The notes under the pieces were generated by a model. That model was not told the origin of the DNA. It saw nothing but the letters and a program-made list of their open reading frames with translations, and searched no databases. Positions 19,168-29,752 of a DNA stretch of 64,000 nucleotides are shown here, in pieces. The position numbers and the translations under genes were made by a program. The DNA is from Marinospirillum insulare DSM 21763 (GTDB lineage Bacteria; Pseudomonadota; Gammaproteobacteria; Pseudomonadales; Halomonadaceae): assembly GCF_000686905.1 (NCBI RefSeq), contig NZ_JMLW01000001.1, positions 1 through 64,000 of the forward strand, written 5' to 3'. Position 1 is the stretch's first letter; the number at the start of each line of letters is the position of its first letter.

Positions 19168-19234
19168 GCTGCTCCTTTTTTAGGTGCAGGTGTAAGTGTC
19201 TGTACCCATGTAGCCCGTATCGGAGCATTGGATA

Positions 19235-19546
19235 ATGCAAGACCAGAAAATCCGCATTCGGTTGAAGTCGTTTGATCATCGCCTTATTGATCAGTCCGCG
19301 CTTGAAATAGTTGAAACAGCTAAGCGTACTGGTGCTCAGGTGAAGGGTCCGATTCCACTGCCGACGCGCAATGAAAAATTTACAGTGCTAGTATCACCGC
19401 ACGTAAACAAGGATGCCCGTGACCAGTATGAAGTTCGTACTCATAAGCGTGTGCTCGACATAGTTGAGCCAACTGAAAAAACAGTTGATGCGTTAATGAA
19501 GCTTGAGCTGGCTGCAGGCGTTGATGTGCAAATTAGCCTTGGTTAA
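19235..19546 (+). CDS. rpsJ: 30S ribosomal protein S10 / NusE
   Basis: S10 is a 30S head protein and, as NusE, a partner of NusB and NusG in antitermination. The 103-residue product has the [17 protein letters not shown] start and the [20 protein letters not shown] loop. It is the first gene of the S10 operon. A 118-base gap follows, with the small hairpin GCGTC-GCGA-GACGC (19571-19584), before rplC. Confidence 0.98.
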   Translation: MQDQKIRIRLKSFDHRLIDQSALEIVETAKRTGAQVKGPIPLPTRNEKFTVLVSPHVNKDARDQYEVRTHKRVLDIVEPTEKTVDALMKLELAAGVDVQISLG

Positions 19547-19664
19547 TTTGTTTAAGTAGTAAAGTGGTTAGCGTCGCGAGACGCAGTACAATTTAGATAG
19601 TGGAATGCCCTGGAAAAGGCAGCCATAGCGGGTGATAGCCCCGTACACTGATAGGAGACATACA

Positions 19665-20306
19665 ATGGCTCTTGCTTTAATCGGAAAGAAAAGCGGCATG
19701 ACCCGTATTTTCACCGAAGACGGTGCGTCAATACCAGTCACCGTTATTGAAGTCACTCCTAACCGTGTTACTCAGATACGTTCACCCGAGGTGGATGGTT
19801 ATTCTGCAGTACAGGTTACTGCTGGTTCGCGTAAAGCGAAGCACCTATCCAAAGCGCAAGCTGGGCATTTTGCCAAAGCTAACGTTGAGGCTGGACGCAT
19901 CGTTCGTGAATATCGTCTTGCTGATGGTGAAGAAGCTCCTGATCTAGGATCTGATTTAACCGTTAGTCTATTTGAGGCCGGTCAGTTAATTGACGTGATC
20001 GGTACATCTAAAGGTAAAGGTTTTCAAGGCGGCGTAAAGCGTTGGAACTTTGCCATGCAAGATGCAACTCATGGTAACTCTCTCTCTCACCGTGCACCTG
20101 GTTCCATAGGTCAAAACCAAACTCCTGGCCGTGTATTTAAAGGCAAGAAGATGGCTGGTCACATGGGTGCAGAGCGTGTAACTGTGCAATCCCTAGAAAT
20201 CGTTCGGATCGATACAGATCGTAACCTACTATTAGTTAAAGGCGCTGTGCCTGGATCTACTGGTGGTGATGTTCTTGTACGCCAAGCGGTCAAGGCTCGC
20301 AGCTAA
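19665..20306 (+). CDS. rplC: 50S ribosomal protein L3
   Basis: L3 binds the 3' end of 23S rRNA near the peptidyl-transferase centre and is an early assembly protein. The 213-residue product starts [16 protein letters not shown]. An in-frame GTG at 19632 would add 11 residues not seen in the family, and AGGAG lies 6-7 bases before this ATG. The loop near the peptidyl-transferase centre is in [11 protein letters not shown]...[14 protein letters not shown]. Confidence 0.97.
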   Translation: MALALIGKKSGMTRIFTEDGASIPVTVIEVTPNRVTQIRSPEVDGYSAVQVTAGSRKAKHLSKAQAGHFAKANVEAGRIVREYRLADGEEAPDLGSDLTVSLFEAGQLIDVIGTSKGKGFQGGVKRWNFAMQDATHGNSLSHRAPGSIGQNQTPGRVFKGKKMAGHMGAERVTVQSLEIVRIDTDRNLLLVKGAVPGSTGGDVLVRQAVKARS

Positions 20307-20320
20307 GAGGATAAAGACAC

Positions 20321-20926
20321 ATGAACCTGAATCTAGCCGGAGCTCAGGGTACTGTTGAAGTATCCGATGCGACCTTTGGTAAAGAATTTAACGAAGCCCT
20401 TGTTCACCAGGTAGTTACTGCTTATATGTCTGGTGCAAGACAAGGTACTCGTGCTCAAAAAACACGCGCAGAAGTTGCTGGCGGTGGTAAAAAGCCATGG
20501 CGTCAGAAGGGTACAGGTCGTGCCCGTGCTGGTACTGCAACATCTCCAATTTGGCGTAAAGGTGGTGTAACCTTTGCTGCTCGTCCTCAAGACCACTCGC
20601 AGAAAGTAAACAAAAAAATGTATCGTTCAGCGATGCGTTCTATACTTTCAGAGTTGGCTCGTCAGGATCGTTTGATCGCTGTTGAAGAGTTTACAGTTGA
20701 AGCGCCTAAAACAAAGCTACTAACGACTAAGCTTGATGAAATGAAGCTTAGCAAAGTACTGATTGTTACTTCTGAACTTAACACCAACTTGTATTTGGCT
20801 GCTCGTAACCTGCCACACGTTGAAGTTATTGAAGCTAGTGCCGTAGACCCTGTAAGCCTGATCGCCTACGAAAACGTGTTGATGACTGTTTCAGCACTGC
20901 GTCAATTCGAGGAGAAATTGGGATGA
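20321..20926 (+). CDS. rplD: 50S ribosomal protein L4
   Basis: L4 lines the exit tunnel and in E. coli represses the S10 operon by attenuation and translation. The 201-residue product carries the tunnel loop [20 protein letters not shown], the macrolide-resistance site, in wild-type form. Its stop overlaps the rplW start by 4 bp. The operon leader here seems too short for the E. coli-style L4 target. Confidence 0.97.
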   Translation: MNLNLAGAQGTVEVSDATFGKEFNEALVHQVVTAYMSGARQGTRAQKTRAEVAGGGKKPWRQKGTGRARAGTATSPIWRKGGVTFAARPQDHSQKVNKKMYRSAMRSILSELARQDRLIAVEEFTVEAPKTKLLTTKLDEMKLSKVLIVTSELNTNLYLAARNLPHVEVIEASAVDPVSLIAYENVLMTVSALRQFEEKLG

Positions 20927-21219
20927 ACCAGGAGCGCATATTTAAAGTGCTACTCGGTCCACACATGACCGAAAAAGCTACCTTGCTAGCTGATGAAAAA
21001 AATCAGTATGTATTTAAAGTAGCTACAGACGCGACTAAGCTAGAAATTAAAAAAGCTGTCGAGAAACTGTTTGATGTTAAGGTAAATGCAGTTAGCGTAA
21101 TTAACGCTAAAAGCAAAACCCGACGCACTCTTCACGGTCTCGGTCGTCGCAAAGGTTTCCGCAAAGCTATGGTTAGCTTAGCGGAAGGACAAGCGATCGA
21201 TTTCGCTGACGCGGAATAA
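20923..21219 (+). CDS. rplW: 50S ribosomal protein L23
   Basis: L23 sits at the tunnel exit and is the docking point for trigger factor and SRP. The 98-residue product has [10 protein letters not shown] near the start and the basic [19 protein letters not shown] loop. It overlaps rplD by 4 bp, so the two are translationally coupled. Confidence 0.97.
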   Translation: MNQERIFKVLLGPHMTEKATLLADEKNQYVFKVATDATKLEIKKAVEKLFDVKVNAVSVINAKSKTRRTLHGLGRRKGFRKAMVSLAEGQAIDFADAE

Positions 21220-21234
21220 GGCAAGGGGTTAATC

Positions 21235-22059
21235 ATGGCAATTGTTAAAGCTAAACCAACATCCCCCGGTCGCCGCCACCTAGTTAAGGTGGTGAATAAA
21301 GACCTGCACAAGGGTGCACCTTATGCACCTCTGCTAGAAGCACAAAGCAGATCGGGTGGTCGTAATCACAACGGTCGTATCACTACTCGCCATATTGGTG
21401 GTGGTCACCGTCAGCATTACCGCATTATAGATTTTAAAAGAAATAAAGACGGTGTAGTAGGTATTGTTGAGCGTTTGGAGTATGATCCAAATCGTTCCGC
21501 AAACATCGCTTTGATCAAATACTTAGATGGTGAGCGCCGTTACATTATTGCCCCTAAAGGCGTAGTGGCTGGTGATCGCATTCAGTCGGGTGTAGATGCA
21601 CCTATCAAAGCTGGTAATACTCTACCACTTCGTAATATGCCGTTGGGTTCTACACTTCACTGTATAGAGTTGAAGCCAGGTAAAGGGGCGCAATTAGCCC
21701 GTTCAGCTGGTGCCTCAGTACAGCTTGTTGCCCGCGAAGGTACTTATGCCACGCTAAGACTGCGTTCTGGCGAAACCCGTAAAGTTCTTGTTGATTGCCG
21801 CGCCACCTTAGGTGAAGTTGGTAATAGCGAGCACAGCCTACGTGTACTAGGTAAAGCTGGTGCAAGCCGCTGGCGTGGTGTTCGTCCAAGTACTCGTGGT
21901 ATGGCAATGAACCCGATCGATCACCCTCACGGTGGTGGTGAAGGTCGTACTAAGGGTAAGAATCCAACAACTCCTTGGGGTGTTCCAACCAAGGGTTACA
22001 AAACTCGCAAAAACAAGCGTACAGACAATTTAATTGTTCGTCGTCGTAAAGCGAAATAA
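21235..22059 (+). CDS. rplB: 50S ribosomal protein L2
   Basis: L2 is a primary 23S rRNA-binding protein needed for subunit association and peptidyl-transferase structure. The 274-residue product ends with the conserved basic tail and has the [20 protein letters not shown] signature, which includes the essential His. Length equals the family norm. Confidence 0.98.
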   Translation: MAIVKAKPTSPGRRHLVKVVNKDLHKGAPYAPLLEAQSRSGGRNHNGRITTRHIGGGHRQHYRIIDFKRNKDGVVGIVERLEYDPNRSANIALIKYLDGERRYIIAPKGVVAGDRIQSGVDAPIKAGNTLPLRNMPLGSTLHCIELKPGKGAQLARSAGASVQLVAREGTYATLRLRSGETRKVLVDCRATLGEVGNSEHSLRVLGKAGASRWRGVRPSTRGMAMNPIDHPHGGGEGRTKGKNPTTPWGVPTKGYKTRKNKRTDNLIVRRRKAK

Positions 22060-22076
22060 CGTTAAGGGGATCCGCT

Positions 22077-22352
22077 GTGCCTCGTTCACTGAAGAAAGGT
22101 CCATTCATTGACCTTCATCTGTTGAGAAAAGTGGAAGTTGCGGTCGAAGGTAAAGACAAAAAACCAATTAAAACTTGGTCGCGTCGTTCAATGATCATTC
22201 CAGATATGATCGGCCTTACAATCGCTGTCCACAATGGACGCCAGCATGTACCGGTATTCATCACTGAAGAGATGGTCGGTCACAAGCTGGGTGAATTTGC
22301 TGCAACCCGTACATATCGCGGTCATGTAGCTGACAAGAAAGCCAAGCGCTAA
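22077..22352 (+). CDS. rpsS: 30S ribosomal protein S19
   Basis: S19 is a head protein that contacts the A-site finger and S13. The 91-residue product begins [20 protein letters not shown] from a GTG start with AAGGGG upstream. The conserved [20 protein letters not shown] segment is present. Confidence 0.97.
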   Translation: MPRSLKKGPFIDLHLLRKVEVAVEGKDKKPIKTWSRRSMIIPDMIGLTIAVHNGRQHVPVFITEEMVGHKLGEFAATRTYRGHVADKKAKR

Positions 22353-22365
22353 TCAGGAGGTTATG

Positions 22366-22698
22366 ATGGAAGTCGCCGCTAAAATGCGTGGTGCACGTCT
22401 GTCCGCACAGAAAGCCCGCTTGGTTGCTGATCAGGTACGTGGCAAGAAAGTTGCTGATGCACTTAATTTACTAGCCTTTAGCCCTAAAAAGGGCGCGGTT
22501 CTAGTTAAAAAGGTTTTAGAATCTGCAATTGCGAATGCTGAGCATAACGAAGGTGCTGATATAGACGAACTGCGTGTTTCCACTATTATGGTGGATGAAG
22601 GTACAACCATGAAGCGTATTAAACCACGCGCTAAAGGTCGTGCCGATCGCATTCTCAAGCGCACTTGCCATATCACTGTCAAGGTTGCAGACCGGTAA
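22366..22698 (+). CDS. rplV: 50S ribosomal protein L22
   Basis: L22 lines the exit tunnel opposite L4. The 110-residue product begins [20 protein letters not shown] and has the tunnel hairpin around [19 protein letters not shown], wild-type for macrolides. Two ATGs adjoin (22363, 22366). AGGAGG at 22355-22360 is only 2 bases from the first but 5 from the second, and E. coli L22 starts at the equivalent of the second. Confidence 0.96.
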   Translation: MEVAAKMRGARLSAQKARLVADQVRGKKVADALNLLAFSPKKGAVLVKKVLESAIANAEHNEGADIDELRVSTIMVDEGTTMKRIKPRAKGRADRILKRTCHITVKVADR

Positions 22699-22710
22699 GG
22701 AGTTAACCCT

Positions 22711-23418
22711 ATGGGTCAGAAAGTAAATCCAACCGGCATACGCTTGGGAATCGTTAAAGAGCATACTTCTACTTGGTATGCTCAAGGTTCTGCTTATGCC
22801 GATAAACTGAATAATGACTTAAAAGTACGTAGCTTCTTAGAAGAACGTCTTAAGCAAGCAGCTGTTAGTCGTATTCAAATTGAGCGTCCAGCAAATAATG
22901 CCCGCATTACTATTCACACTGCCCGTCCAGGCATAGTGATAGGTAAAAAAGGTGAAGATGTTGAGCGCTTACGTAAAGACGTTTCCGACATGATGGGTGT
23001 GCCTGTGCACATCAATATCGAAGAAGTCCGTAAGCCAGAGCTAGATGCCGCGCTTGTTGCTCAAAGCGTTGCTGGTCAGCTAGAGCGTCGTGTAATGTTC
23101 CGTCGTGCTATGAAGCGCTCGGTGCAAAATGCAATGCGTCTCGGTGGTAAAGGCATCAAGATTCAAGTTGGCGGTCGTCTAGGTGGTGCTGAGATTGCCC
23201 GCTCTGAATGGTATCGCGAAGGTCGTGTTCCACTACACACCCTGCGCGCAGATATCGACTACGCTACTGCTGAAGCTCATACCACCTACGGCATCATTGG
23301 TGTCAAAGTGTGGATCTTCAAAGGTGAGATCCTGGGCGGGATCGAAGAGGTTCGTGCCAATGCTGCTAAGCAAGCTCAGCAGCCACAGCATGCACCTAAG
23401 AAAAAAGGTTCCAAGTAA
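22711..23418 (+). CDS. rpsC: 30S ribosomal protein S3
   Basis: S3 forms part of the mRNA entry channel and helicase site. The 235-residue product has the KH domain motif [18 protein letters not shown] and the C-terminal domain with [21 protein letters not shown] basic Gln/Lys-rich tail ends the protein. Length matches gammaproteobacterial S3. Confidence 0.97.
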   Translation: MGQKVNPTGIRLGIVKEHTSTWYAQGSAYADKLNNDLKVRSFLEERLKQAAVSRIQIERPANNARITIHTARPGIVIGKKGEDVERLRKDVSDMMGVPVHINIEEVRKPELDAALVAQSVAGQLERRVMFRRAMKRSVQNAMRLGGKGIKIQVGGRLGGAEIARSEWYREGRVPLHTLRADIDYATAEAHTTYGIIGVKVWIFKGEILGGIEEVRANAAKQAQQPQHAPKKKGSK

Positions 23419-23429
23419 GGGGATAGTCG

Positions 23430-23843
23430 ATGTTACAGCCTAAGCGTACAAAATTCCGTAAGATGCATAAGGGTCGTAACCGCGGCCTGGCTCTACGCGG
23501 AAACAAGGTCAGCTTTGGTGAATTCGGTCTGAAAGCTACTGACCGTGGCCGTCTAACCGCACGTCAAATTGAAGCAGCGCGTCGTACTATGACACGTCAT
23601 ATCAAGCGTGGTGGTAAGATTTGGATCCGAGTTTTTCCAGACAAGCCGATCACTGGTAAGCCGTTGGAAGTTCGTATGGGTAAAGGTAAGGGTAACGTAG
23701 AATACTGGGTAGCCCTAATCCAACCTGGCAAGGTTCTGTATGAAGTTGAAGGCGTGAGCGAAGATTTAGCGCGTCAAGCCTTTGCACTTGCAGCAGCTAA
23801 ACTTCCTATCCCGACAACTTTTGTTAAACGGACGGTGATGTAA
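23430..23843 (+). CDS. rplP: 50S ribosomal protein L16
   Basis: L16 organises the A-site tRNA-binding region of the 50S subunit. The 137-residue product starts [19 protein letters not shown] and carries the [20 protein letters not shown] signature; the conserved Arg that is hydroxylated in E. coli lies in this part. The stop codon shares one base with the rpmC start (TAATG). Confidence 0.97.
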   Translation: MLQPKRTKFRKMHKGRNRGLALRGNKVSFGEFGLKATDRGRLTARQIEAARRTMTRHIKRGGKIWIRVFPDKPITGKPLEVRMGKGKGNVEYWVALIQPGKVLYEVEGVSEDLARQAFALAAAKLPIPTTFVKRTVM

Positions 23844-24034
23844 TGAATGCTCAAGAATTACGCGGCAAAACTGCGGAAGAGCTAAACGATGAGTTGCACA
23901 ACTTATTACGTGAGCAATTCCAGCTACGCATGCGCAAAGTGACTGGTCAGCTTGGCCAATCGCATTTGCTTAAGCAATTGCGCCGTGATATTGCACGTAT
24001 TAAAACCGTGCTGAACGATAAGGCGGGTAACTAA
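23843..24034 (+). CDS. rpmC: 50S ribosomal protein L29
   Basis: L29 is a small helical protein next to L23 at the tunnel exit. The 63-residue product begins [18 protein letters not shown] and has the [17 protein letters not shown] helix. It overlaps rplP by one base and is one base from rpsQ, so the three genes are tightly coupled. Confidence 0.96.
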   Translation: MNAQELRGKTAEELNDELHNLLREQFQLRMRKVTGQLGQSHLLKQLRRDIARIKTVLNDKAGN

Positions 24035-24035
24035 A

Positions 24036-24302
24036 ATGGCCGAAGTCGAAAAGAAAGCTAAAACTGTCACCGGTAAGGTGGTTAGCGACAAAATGGAGAA
24101 ATCCATTATCGTCATGATTGAGCGTAGTGTTGCTCATCCTCTGCTCGGTAAATATGTTCGCCGCTCCACTAAACTACATGCACATGACGAGAAAAACACC
24201 GCTCGCATGGGTGACACAGTAACCATTCAGGAAACACGTCCGATCTCTAAGACAAAATCCTGGAATTTGGTTGAGGTAGTTGAACAGGCAAAAGGTATTT
24301 GA
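24036..24302 (+). CDS. rpsQ: 30S ribosomal protein S17
   Basis: S17 is an early 16S rRNA-binding OB-fold protein. The 88-residue product has [18 protein letters not shown] and the [18 protein letters not shown] motif. It is the last gene of the classical S10 operon. Its final codons and stop form the left half of a 24-bp palindrome. Confidence 0.97.
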   Translation: MAEVEKKAKTVTGKVVSDKMEKSIIVMIERSVAHPLLGKYVRRSTKLHAHDEKNTARMGDTVTIQETRPISKTKSWNLVEVVEQAKGI

Positions 24303-24317
24303 GTTAACTCAAATACC
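24294..24317. repeat. 24-bp perfect palindrome at the S10/spc junction
   Basis: GGTATTTGAGTT (24294-24305) is followed at once by its exact reverse complement (24306-24317). As RNA it gives a 10-bp stem with a TTAA loop. It covers the rpsQ stop (24300-24302) and lies 27 bases before rplN. No U-run follows, so it is not a standard terminator. It could be a processing or stability hairpin, or an operator at the place where E. coli has its spc promoter. Confidence 0.8.
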
Positions 24318-24344
24318 CAAGCTGTTCAAGTTTGGAGATAAATT

Positions 24345-24713
24345 ATGATTCAGACACAATCAATGTTGGAAGTTGCTGACAACAGTGGTGCCAAACGTGT
24401 CATGTGCATCAAGGTGCTAGGCGGTTCACATCGTCGTTACGCACGTGTTGGTGACATCATTAAGGTCACCGTTAAGGATGCTATTCCGCGTGGTAAGGTC
24501 AAAAAGGGCCAAGTCCTTAATGCCGTTGTAGTCCGCACTAGGGCAGCAGTTCGTCGTCCAGACGGATCAGCTATTCGTTTTGACGGCAATGCTGCCGTTA
24601 TACTCGATGGTAAGGATGCCCCTATGGGTACCCGTATTTTTGGTCCGGTAACACGTGAGCTACGCGGTGATAAGTTCATGAAGATCATTTCCTTAGCACC
24701 CGAAGTGCTGTAA
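24345..24713 (+). CDS. rplN: 50S ribosomal protein L14
   Basis: L14 lies at the subunit interface and binds the silencing factor RsfS. The 122-residue product begins [20 protein letters not shown] and has the signature around [20 protein letters not shown]. It is the first gene of the spc cluster. A GGAG Shine-Dalgarno precedes it, after the palindrome. Confidence 0.97.
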   Translation: MIQTQSMLEVADNSGAKRVMCIKVLGGSHRRYARVGDIIKVTVKDAIPRGKVKKGQVLNAVVVRTRAAVRRPDGSAIRFDGNAAVILDGKDAPMGTRIFGPVTRELRGDKFMKIISLAPEVL

Positions 24714-24728
24714 GGAGCGAGGCCGGAT

Positions 24729-25046
24729 ATGCGCAAGATTAAACGTGACGATGAAGTGATCGTCATTGCAGGCAAAGACAAGGGTAAGCGTGGCACAATA
24801 AAGCGTGTTCTTAATGATGATCGCTTTGTGGTGTCTGGTGTGAATATGATTAAACGTCACACCCGCCCAAACCCCTACGCCAATCAACCTGGTGGTATAA
24901 TTGAGCGCGAAGCGCCCATTCATGCTTCCAATGTTGCCATTTTCAATGCTGAAACTGGTAAGGCTGATCGAGTAGGGTTCAAGGTCCTGGACGATGGTTC
25001 CAAGGTACGTATTTTCAAGTCGACTCAAACCGAGATCGGCGCCTAA
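24729..25046 (+). CDS. rplX: 50S ribosomal protein L24
   Basis: L24 is an assembly-initiating 50S protein with a KOW motif, here [20 protein letters not shown]. The 105-residue product also has [20 protein letters not shown]. Length is normal. It lies between rplN and rplE with short gaps of 15-17 bases. Confidence 0.97.
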   Translation: MRKIKRDDEVIVIAGKDKGKRGTIKRVLNDDRFVVSGVNMIKRHTRPNPYANQPGGIIEREAPIHASNVAIFNAETGKADRVGFKVLDDGSKVRIFKSTQTEIGA

Positions 25047-25063
25047 TCAAGTCAGGTATCAGT

Positions 25064-25603
25064 ATGGCTAGATTGAAAGAGCTTTACAGTAAAGAAGTAG
25101 CAGCCAAACTGAAAGAAGAGCTTGGCTTAAAAAATGTAATGGAAGTTCCGCGCATTACCAAAATCACCCTTAATATGGGTGTTGGTGAAGCACTTAGTGA
25201 TAAAAAACTATTGGACAACGCCGTTGCAGATTTAGAGAAATTAAGTGGGCAAAAAGTACTTGTAACCAAGGCTCGCAAATCTATCGCAGGCTTTAAAGTC
25301 CGCGAAGATTGGCCAATTGGTTGCAAGGTAACCCTACGCGCTGAGCGTATGTGGGACTTCCTCGACCGCCTAGTTGATGTTGCGATTCCTCGTATTCGTG
25401 ACTTCCGTGGCCTAAACCCCAAGTCTTTTGACGGTCGTGGTAACTACAGCATGGGTGTACGTGAGCAAATTATCTTTCCTGAAATCAACTACGATAAAGT
25501 TGATAAGGTTAGAGGTTTAGATATCACCATCACTACTACTGCCCGTAATAATGACGAAGGCCGTGCGCTATTAACTGCACTTGGCTTTCCGTTTAAGAAG
25601 TAA
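25064..25603 (+). CDS. rplE: 50S ribosomal protein L5
   Basis: L5 binds 5S rRNA and contacts P-site tRNA and S13. The 179-residue product has [20 protein letters not shown] and the signature around [20 protein letters not shown]. It ends TALGFPFKK as in the family. Confidence 0.97.
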   Translation: MARLKELYSKEVAAKLKEELGLKNVMEVPRITKITLNMGVGEALSDKKLLDNAVADLEKLSGQKVLVTKARKSIAGFKVREDWPIGCKVTLRAERMWDFLDRLVDVAIPRIRDFRGLNPKSFDGRGNYSMGVREQIIFPEINYDKVDKVRGLDITITTTARNNDEGRALLTALGFPFKK

Positions 25604-25613
25604 GGGGATATAG

Positions 25614-25919
25614 ATGGCGAAGGTATCTATGGTTCAGCGTGAGCTGAAACGCGCCAAACTGGTAGAAAAGTATGCTGCAAAGCGTGCTGAGCTGAAAGCA
25701 ATTATTGCCAACCCACAGACTTCTGAAGAAGATCAGTGGGCTGCACTTCAGCAACTCCAGAAGCTGCCACGCGACTCCAGCAAATCACGTCAGCGTAATC
25801 GCTGCCGCGAAACTGGTCGTCCGCATGGTTTCTATAACAAGTTCGGCCTGGGCCGCACCGCACTGCGTAGAGCAGCTATGCGTGGCGATGTTCCCGGTCT
25901 GCGCAAGTCCAGCTGGTAA
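25614..25919 (+). CDS. rpsN: 30S ribosomal protein S14 (zinc-free type)
   Basis: S14 completes the 30S head. The 101-residue product is the long, zinc-free form: it lacks the two CxxC pairs of the short type. The conserved [20 protein letters not shown] segment and the end GLRKSSW are present. No second, zinc-dependent copy is seen in the window. Confidence 0.97.
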   Translation: MAKVSMVQRELKRAKLVEKYAAKRAELKAIIANPQTSEEDQWAALQQLQKLPRDSSKSRQRNRCRETGRPHGFYNKFGLGRTALRRAAMRGDVPGLRKSSW

Positions 25920-25943
25920 GCAGGATCCAGGAGTGCAAAGCGA

Positions 25944-26336
25944 ATGAGTATGCAAGACACCCTGGCGGATATGGTTACCCGTATTCGCAATGCACAAATG
26001 GCAACTAAAGAGACGGTCACCATGCCGTCTTCTAAGATGAAAGTCGAAGTTGCTAGAGTGCTAAAAGAAGAGGGATACGTCGTGGACTTTCAGGTCCAGG
26101 GTGATGTCAAACCCGAACTGACTGTAACCTTGAAGTATTTTGAAGGCAAAGCGGTCATCGAAAAGATCGAACGTGTTAGCAAGCCAAGTCTGCGTAGCTA
26201 TAAAGGTAAGAGTAGTTTGCCTACGGTTAACGCTGGACTAGGTGTTGCGATTGTTTCCACCTCTAAAGGTGTGATGACAGATCGCGCAGCTCGTGCGGCC
26301 GGTGTCGGTGGCGAAGTCATCTGCACCGTGTTCTAA
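25944..26336 (+). CDS. rpsH: 30S ribosomal protein S8
   Basis: S8 binds helix 21 of 16S rRNA and in E. coli represses the spc operon at rplE. The 130-residue product begins [20 protein letters not shown]; the MSMQD start matches E. coli, so 25944 was kept over the ATG at 25950. The C-terminal [20 protein letters not shown] motif is present. Confidence 0.97.
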   Translation: MSMQDTLADMVTRIRNAQMATKETVTMPSSKMKVEVARVLKEEGYVVDFQVQGDVKPELTVTLKYFEGKAVIEKIERVSKPSLRSYKGKSSLPTVNAGLGVAIVSTSKGVMTDRAARAAGVGGEVICTVF

Positions 26337-26349
26337 GGGGAAGGTAAAA

Positions 26350-26886
26350 ATGTCCCGCATTGCAAAACAATCGATAGAATTGCCAGCAGCTGTTGAGTTT
26401 AATCTCAACGACAGCAAGGTAACCGTAAAAGGTGCCAATGGCACACTTGACCTTAACCTTAGTAAATTGGTTGACGTTAAAGTGGAAGACAAAACTGTTA
26501 CGGTTGCACCAAGCAACCCTAACAACAAGGCTGCCTGGGCACTTGCAGGTACCACCCGTTCACTCATCAATAATATGGTGGTTGGAGTTTCTGAAGGTTT
26601 TACTAAAAATCTTGAGATTTCAGGTGTTGGTTACCGTGCGCAAGCCAAAGGGCAAACAATTAATCTTACCTTGGGCTTCTCCCATCCGGTGGATTACACC
26701 CTACCTGAAGGTATTAGTGCAGAAACTCCTAGCAATACCCTTATTATTCTTAAGGGCGCTGACAAGCAAGTACTTGGTCAGTGTGCTGCAGAGATCCGTG
26801 ACTACCGCCGTCCAGAGCCTTATAAAGGCAAGGGCATCCGCTATAGCGATGAACAAGTTCGTCGTAAAGAAGCCAAGAAGAAGTAA
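26350..26886 (+). CDS. rplF: 50S ribosomal protein L6
   Basis: L6 sits near the factor-binding centre. The 178-residue product begins MSRIAKQSIELP and ends with the PEPYKGKGIRYSDEQVRRKE signature. An in-frame ATG at 26293 lies inside rpsH and would add 19 unrelated residues. AAGGGGAAGG before 26350 supports the shorter form. Confidence 0.97.
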   Translation: MSRIAKQSIELPAAVEFNLNDSKVTVKGANGTLDLNLSKLVDVKVEDKTVTVAPSNPNNKAAWALAGTTRSLINNMVVGVSEGFTKNLEISGVGYRAQAKGQTINLTLGFSHPVDYTLPEGISAETPSNTLIILKGADKQVLGQCAAEIRDYRRPEPYKGKGIRYSDEQVRRKEAKKK

Positions 26887-26895
26887 GGCAGGGTT

Positions 26896-27246
26896 ATGAA
26901 CGCGAAGAAAGAATCTCGTTTACGTCGTGCCCGCCGTGCCCGCGCCAAAATCCGCGAGCTAGGTGCAGTGCGCTTGTGTGTTAACCGCACACCGCGTCAC
27001 ATCTATGCACAGATTATTTCTGCAGATGGAGGCCAAGTTTTAGCGAGTGCCTCTACTCTCGACGGAAGTCTGCGTACTGGTACGACTGGTAATATCGAAG
27101 CCGCCACTAAGGTTGGCAAGCTAATCGCTGAACGTGCTAAAGCTGCTGGCATTAATGCTGTTGCTTTTGACCGTGGTGGTTTTAAATATCATGGTCGCGT
27201 AAAAGCCCTGGCTGATGCGGCACGTGAAGGCGGCCTAGAATTCTAA
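26896..27246 (+). CDS. rplR: 50S ribosomal protein L18
   Basis: L18 binds 5S rRNA with L5 and L25. The 116-residue product has the basic N-terminus [20 protein letters not shown] and the conserved [20 protein letters not shown] segment at the C-terminus. Gaps to both neighbours are about 10 bases. Confidence 0.97.
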   Translation: MNAKKESRLRRARRARAKIRELGAVRLCVNRTPRHIYAQIISADGGQVLASASTLDGSLRTGTTGNIEAATKVGKLIAERAKAAGINAVAFDRGGFKYHGRVKALADAAREGGLEF

Positions 27247-27257
27247 AGGGTGTAACA

Positions 27258-27758
27258 ATGGCGAATAACGAAAAAACAGCCGGTGACCTGCAAGAACGTC
27301 TTGTTCAGGTTAACCGTGTCGCCAAAGTAGTTAAGGGTGGACGCATTTTTGCGTTCACTGCCTTGACTGTTGTTGGTGACGGCAAAGGCCGCGTTGGTTT
27401 TGGTCGTGGTAAGGCGCGTGAAGTGCCTGTTGCGATACAAAAAGCGATGGAACAGGCACGCCGCAATATGGTCTCCGTTAAACTAGACGGTACCACTTTG
27501 CAGCACCCTGTACGCGCTGCGCATGGTGCTTCTAAAGTATTCATGCAGCCAGCTTCAGAGGGTACGGGTGTAATCGCCGGTGGTGCGATGCGTTCAGTGC
27601 TCGAGTTAGCTGGTGTGCACAACGTTTTGGCCAAGATCTACGGCTCTACTAATCCAGTAAACGTAGTTCGTGCCACGATTAAGGGTCTGGTTGCTATGCA
27701 AGCACCAGAAGACATTGCTGCTAAGCGCGGCAAGACCGTAGAAGACATTCTGGGGTAA
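27258..27758 (+). CDS. rpsE: 30S ribosomal protein S5
   Basis: S5 lies at the mRNA entry channel and affects accuracy. The 166-residue product has [20 protein letters not shown], the spectinomycin-linked loop in wild-type form, then [20 protein letters not shown]. rpmD starts 4 bases after the stop. Confidence 0.97.
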   Translation: MANNEKTAGDLQERLVQVNRVAKVVKGGRIFAFTALTVVGDGKGRVGFGRGKAREVPVAIQKAMEQARRNMVSVKLDGTTLQHPVRAAHGASKVFMQPASEGTGVIAGGAMRSVLELAGVHNVLAKIYGSTNPVNVVRATIKGLVAMQAPEDIAAKRGKTVEDILG

Positions 27759-27762
27759 TACC

Positions 27763-27942
27763 ATGGCGAAAATAAAAGTAACTTTGGTACGCAGCCCCAT
27801 TGGCATTTTGCCAAAGCATAAGCTGTGTGTTAAAGGTCTTGGTCTACGCCGCATCGGCCATCAGGTCGAAGTGGAAGACACACCCTCAGTACGTGGCATG
27901 ATCAATAAGGTCAACTACCTACTGCAGGTTGAAGGAGCTTAA
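27763..27942 (+). CDS. rpmD: 50S ribosomal protein L30
   Basis: L30 is a small 50S protein present in many but not all bacteria. The 59-residue product reads [20 protein letters not shown] at the start, then [20 protein letters not shown], the usual family core. It sits between rpsE and rplO with gaps of 4 and 2 bases, which confirms the call. Confidence 0.96.
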   Translation: MAKIKVTLVRSPIGILPKHKLCVKGLGLRRIGHQVEVEDTPSVRGMINKVNYLLQVEGA

Positions 27943-27944
27943 TC

Positions 27945-28379
27945 ATGCATTTAAACGATCTAAGCCCGGCACCAGGTTCTAAGCCTGCGGGTAAGCGCGT
28001 TGGTCGCGGTATTGGTAGTGGCCTGGGTAAAACCGGTGGTCACGGCCATAAAGGTCAGAAATCGCGTTCAGGCGGCACAGTAGCTCCAGGTTTTGAAGGT
28101 GGTCAAATGCCCCTTCAGCGCCGTCTACCTAAGTTTGGTTTTACATCTGTAAAAGCACCTCTATCTGCAGAAGTGCGCTTACACGAAATTGCCAAAGTTG
28201 AAGGTGAGTTAGTTACTGTACAAACTTTAAAAGATGCAGATGTAATCAAAGATTCAATTCTGTACGTTAAAGTAATTCTGTCCGGCGAAATCGACCGTGC
28301 TGTTACCCTACAAGGCGTTAAAGCCACTAAGGGTGCACGTGCGGCTATCGAAGCGGCTGGCGGTAAAGTCGAAGACTAG
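27945..28379 (+). CDS. rplO: 50S ribosomal protein L15
   Basis: L15 is a late-assembling 50S protein with a long extension into rRNA. The 144-residue product begins [20 protein letters not shown] and has the Gly-rich [20 protein letters not shown] stretch, then [17 protein letters not shown]. secY follows after 14 bases. Confidence 0.97.
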   Translation: MHLNDLSPAPGSKPAGKRVGRGIGSGLGKTGGHGHKGQKSRSGGTVAPGFEGGQMPLQRRLPKFGFTSVKAPLSAEVRLHEIAKVEGELVTVQTLKDADVIKDSILYVKVILSGEIDRAVTLQGVKATKGARAAIEAAGGKVED

Positions 28380-28393
28380 AAGTCGAGGACGAA

Positions 28394-29722
28394 ATGGCAA
28401 AACCAGGAACCCTACCAGGTAAGCAAGGCGGATTAAGTGAACTTTGGATACGTCTAAGGTTTGTATTCTTAGCGATACTTGTCTATCGCTTAGGTGCTCA
28501 TGTGCCTGTGCCTGGTATTAATCCTGACCAACTTGCTGCTATCTTCGAGCAAAACAAAGGCACCATTCTTGACATGTTCAACATGTTTTCGGGTGGTGCT
28601 CTTGAGAACATGAGTATCTTAGCCTTGGGTATCATGCCCTATATTTCTGCTTCGATAATCATGCAGTTGCTTTCAGCGGTTGTACCTAAGCTAGAAGCGC
28701 TGAAAAAAGAAGGTGAAGCCGGTCGTCGTAAAATAAACCAGTACACTCGCTACGGCACTGTCGTACTGGCAATATTCCAAGCGATAGGCATGTCAGTAGG
28801 TTTGGCCGGGCAAAGTGGCGTCGTCTATATGGCGAACTTCGGGTTTTACTTTGTAGCGGTAACAACACTGGTTTGTGGTGCAGTCTTCCTAATGTGGTTA
28901 GGTGAGCAAATTACAGAGCGTGGTATTGGTAACGGTATTTCACTGCTTATTTTCTCCGGTATCGTAGCAGGTTTGCCTGGTGCAATCGGTAGCTCGCTAG
29001 AAGTAGCCCGTAGTGAAGGTTCATGGAACCTAATTCCCTTATTGGTAATTGGTGTTCTTGGTGTAGCAACAATTGCTTTTGTGGTGTTTATTGAGCGTGG
29101 TCAGCGCCGTGTAACGGTTAACTACGCAAAACGTCAGGTTGGCAATCAAGTTTACGCAGCGCAATCTAATCACTTGCCGTTAAAAGTGAATATGGCTGGT
29201 GTAATACCACCCATTTTTGCTTCAAGTATCCTGTTGTTCCCCGCGTCCATAGGACAATGGTTTGGAAGTGCTGAAGGCTTTGGTTTGTTGCAGGACTTGT
29301 CGCAGCTTCTTGCGCCAGGTGCTCCACTCTATATCTTGCTTTTTGCACTCAGTGTTGTATTCTTCTGCTTCTTTTATACAGCACTCATGTTTAACCCCAA
29401 AGAAATTGCAGATAACCTGAAAAAATCAGGTGCTTTTTTACCGGGCATTCGCCCTGGACCACAAACTGCAAGTTATATTGATGGGGTAGTAACACGCCTA
29501 ACCCTGTTCGGTGCACTGTATATCACGGCTGTTTCACTGATGCCTCAGTTTCTGCAGGTAGCTTGGGATATTCCTTTCTATGTTGGCGGCACATCACTTT
29601 TGATTGTCGTAGTCGTAGTAATGGATTTCATGGCACAACTGCAGTCACACATGATGTCGCACCAGTACCAGAATCAGTCTTTGCTTAAAAAAGCTAACCT
29701 TAAAAGCTACGGTCGTCGCTAA
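28394..29722 (+). CDS. secY: preprotein translocase channel subunit SecY
   Basis: SecY is the inner-membrane pore for Sec-dependent export and membrane insertion. The 442-residue product has about ten hydrophobic segments, the plug region near [20 protein letters not shown], and the cytosolic loops that contact SecA ([20 protein letters not shown] and [20 protein letters not shown]). Length matches the family. It is the last large gene of the spc cluster. Confidence 0.97.
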   Translation: MAKPGTLPGKQGGLSELWIRLRFVFLAILVYRLGAHVPVPGINPDQLAAIFEQNKGTILDMFNMFSGGALENMSILALGIMPYISASIIMQLLSAVVPKLEALKKEGEAGRRKINQYTRYGTVVLAIFQAIGMSVGLAGQSGVVYMANFGFYFVAVTTLVCGAVFLMWLGEQITERGIGNGISLLIFSGIVAGLPGAIGSSLEVARSEGSWNLIPLLVIGVLGVATIAFVVFIERGQRRVTVNYAKRQVGNQVYAAQSNHLPLKVNMAGVIPPIFASSILLFPASIGQWFGSAEGFGLLQDLSQLLAPGAPLYILLFALSVVFFCFFYTALMFNPKEIADNLKKSGAFLPGIRPGPQTASYIDGVVTRLTLFGALYITAVSLMPQFLQVAWDIPFYVGGTSLLIVVVVVMDFMAQLQSHMMSHQYQNQSLLKKANLKSYGRR

Positions 29723-29752
29723 GTCTGAGAGCTTGAAAGGTAGGAGTAGAAG

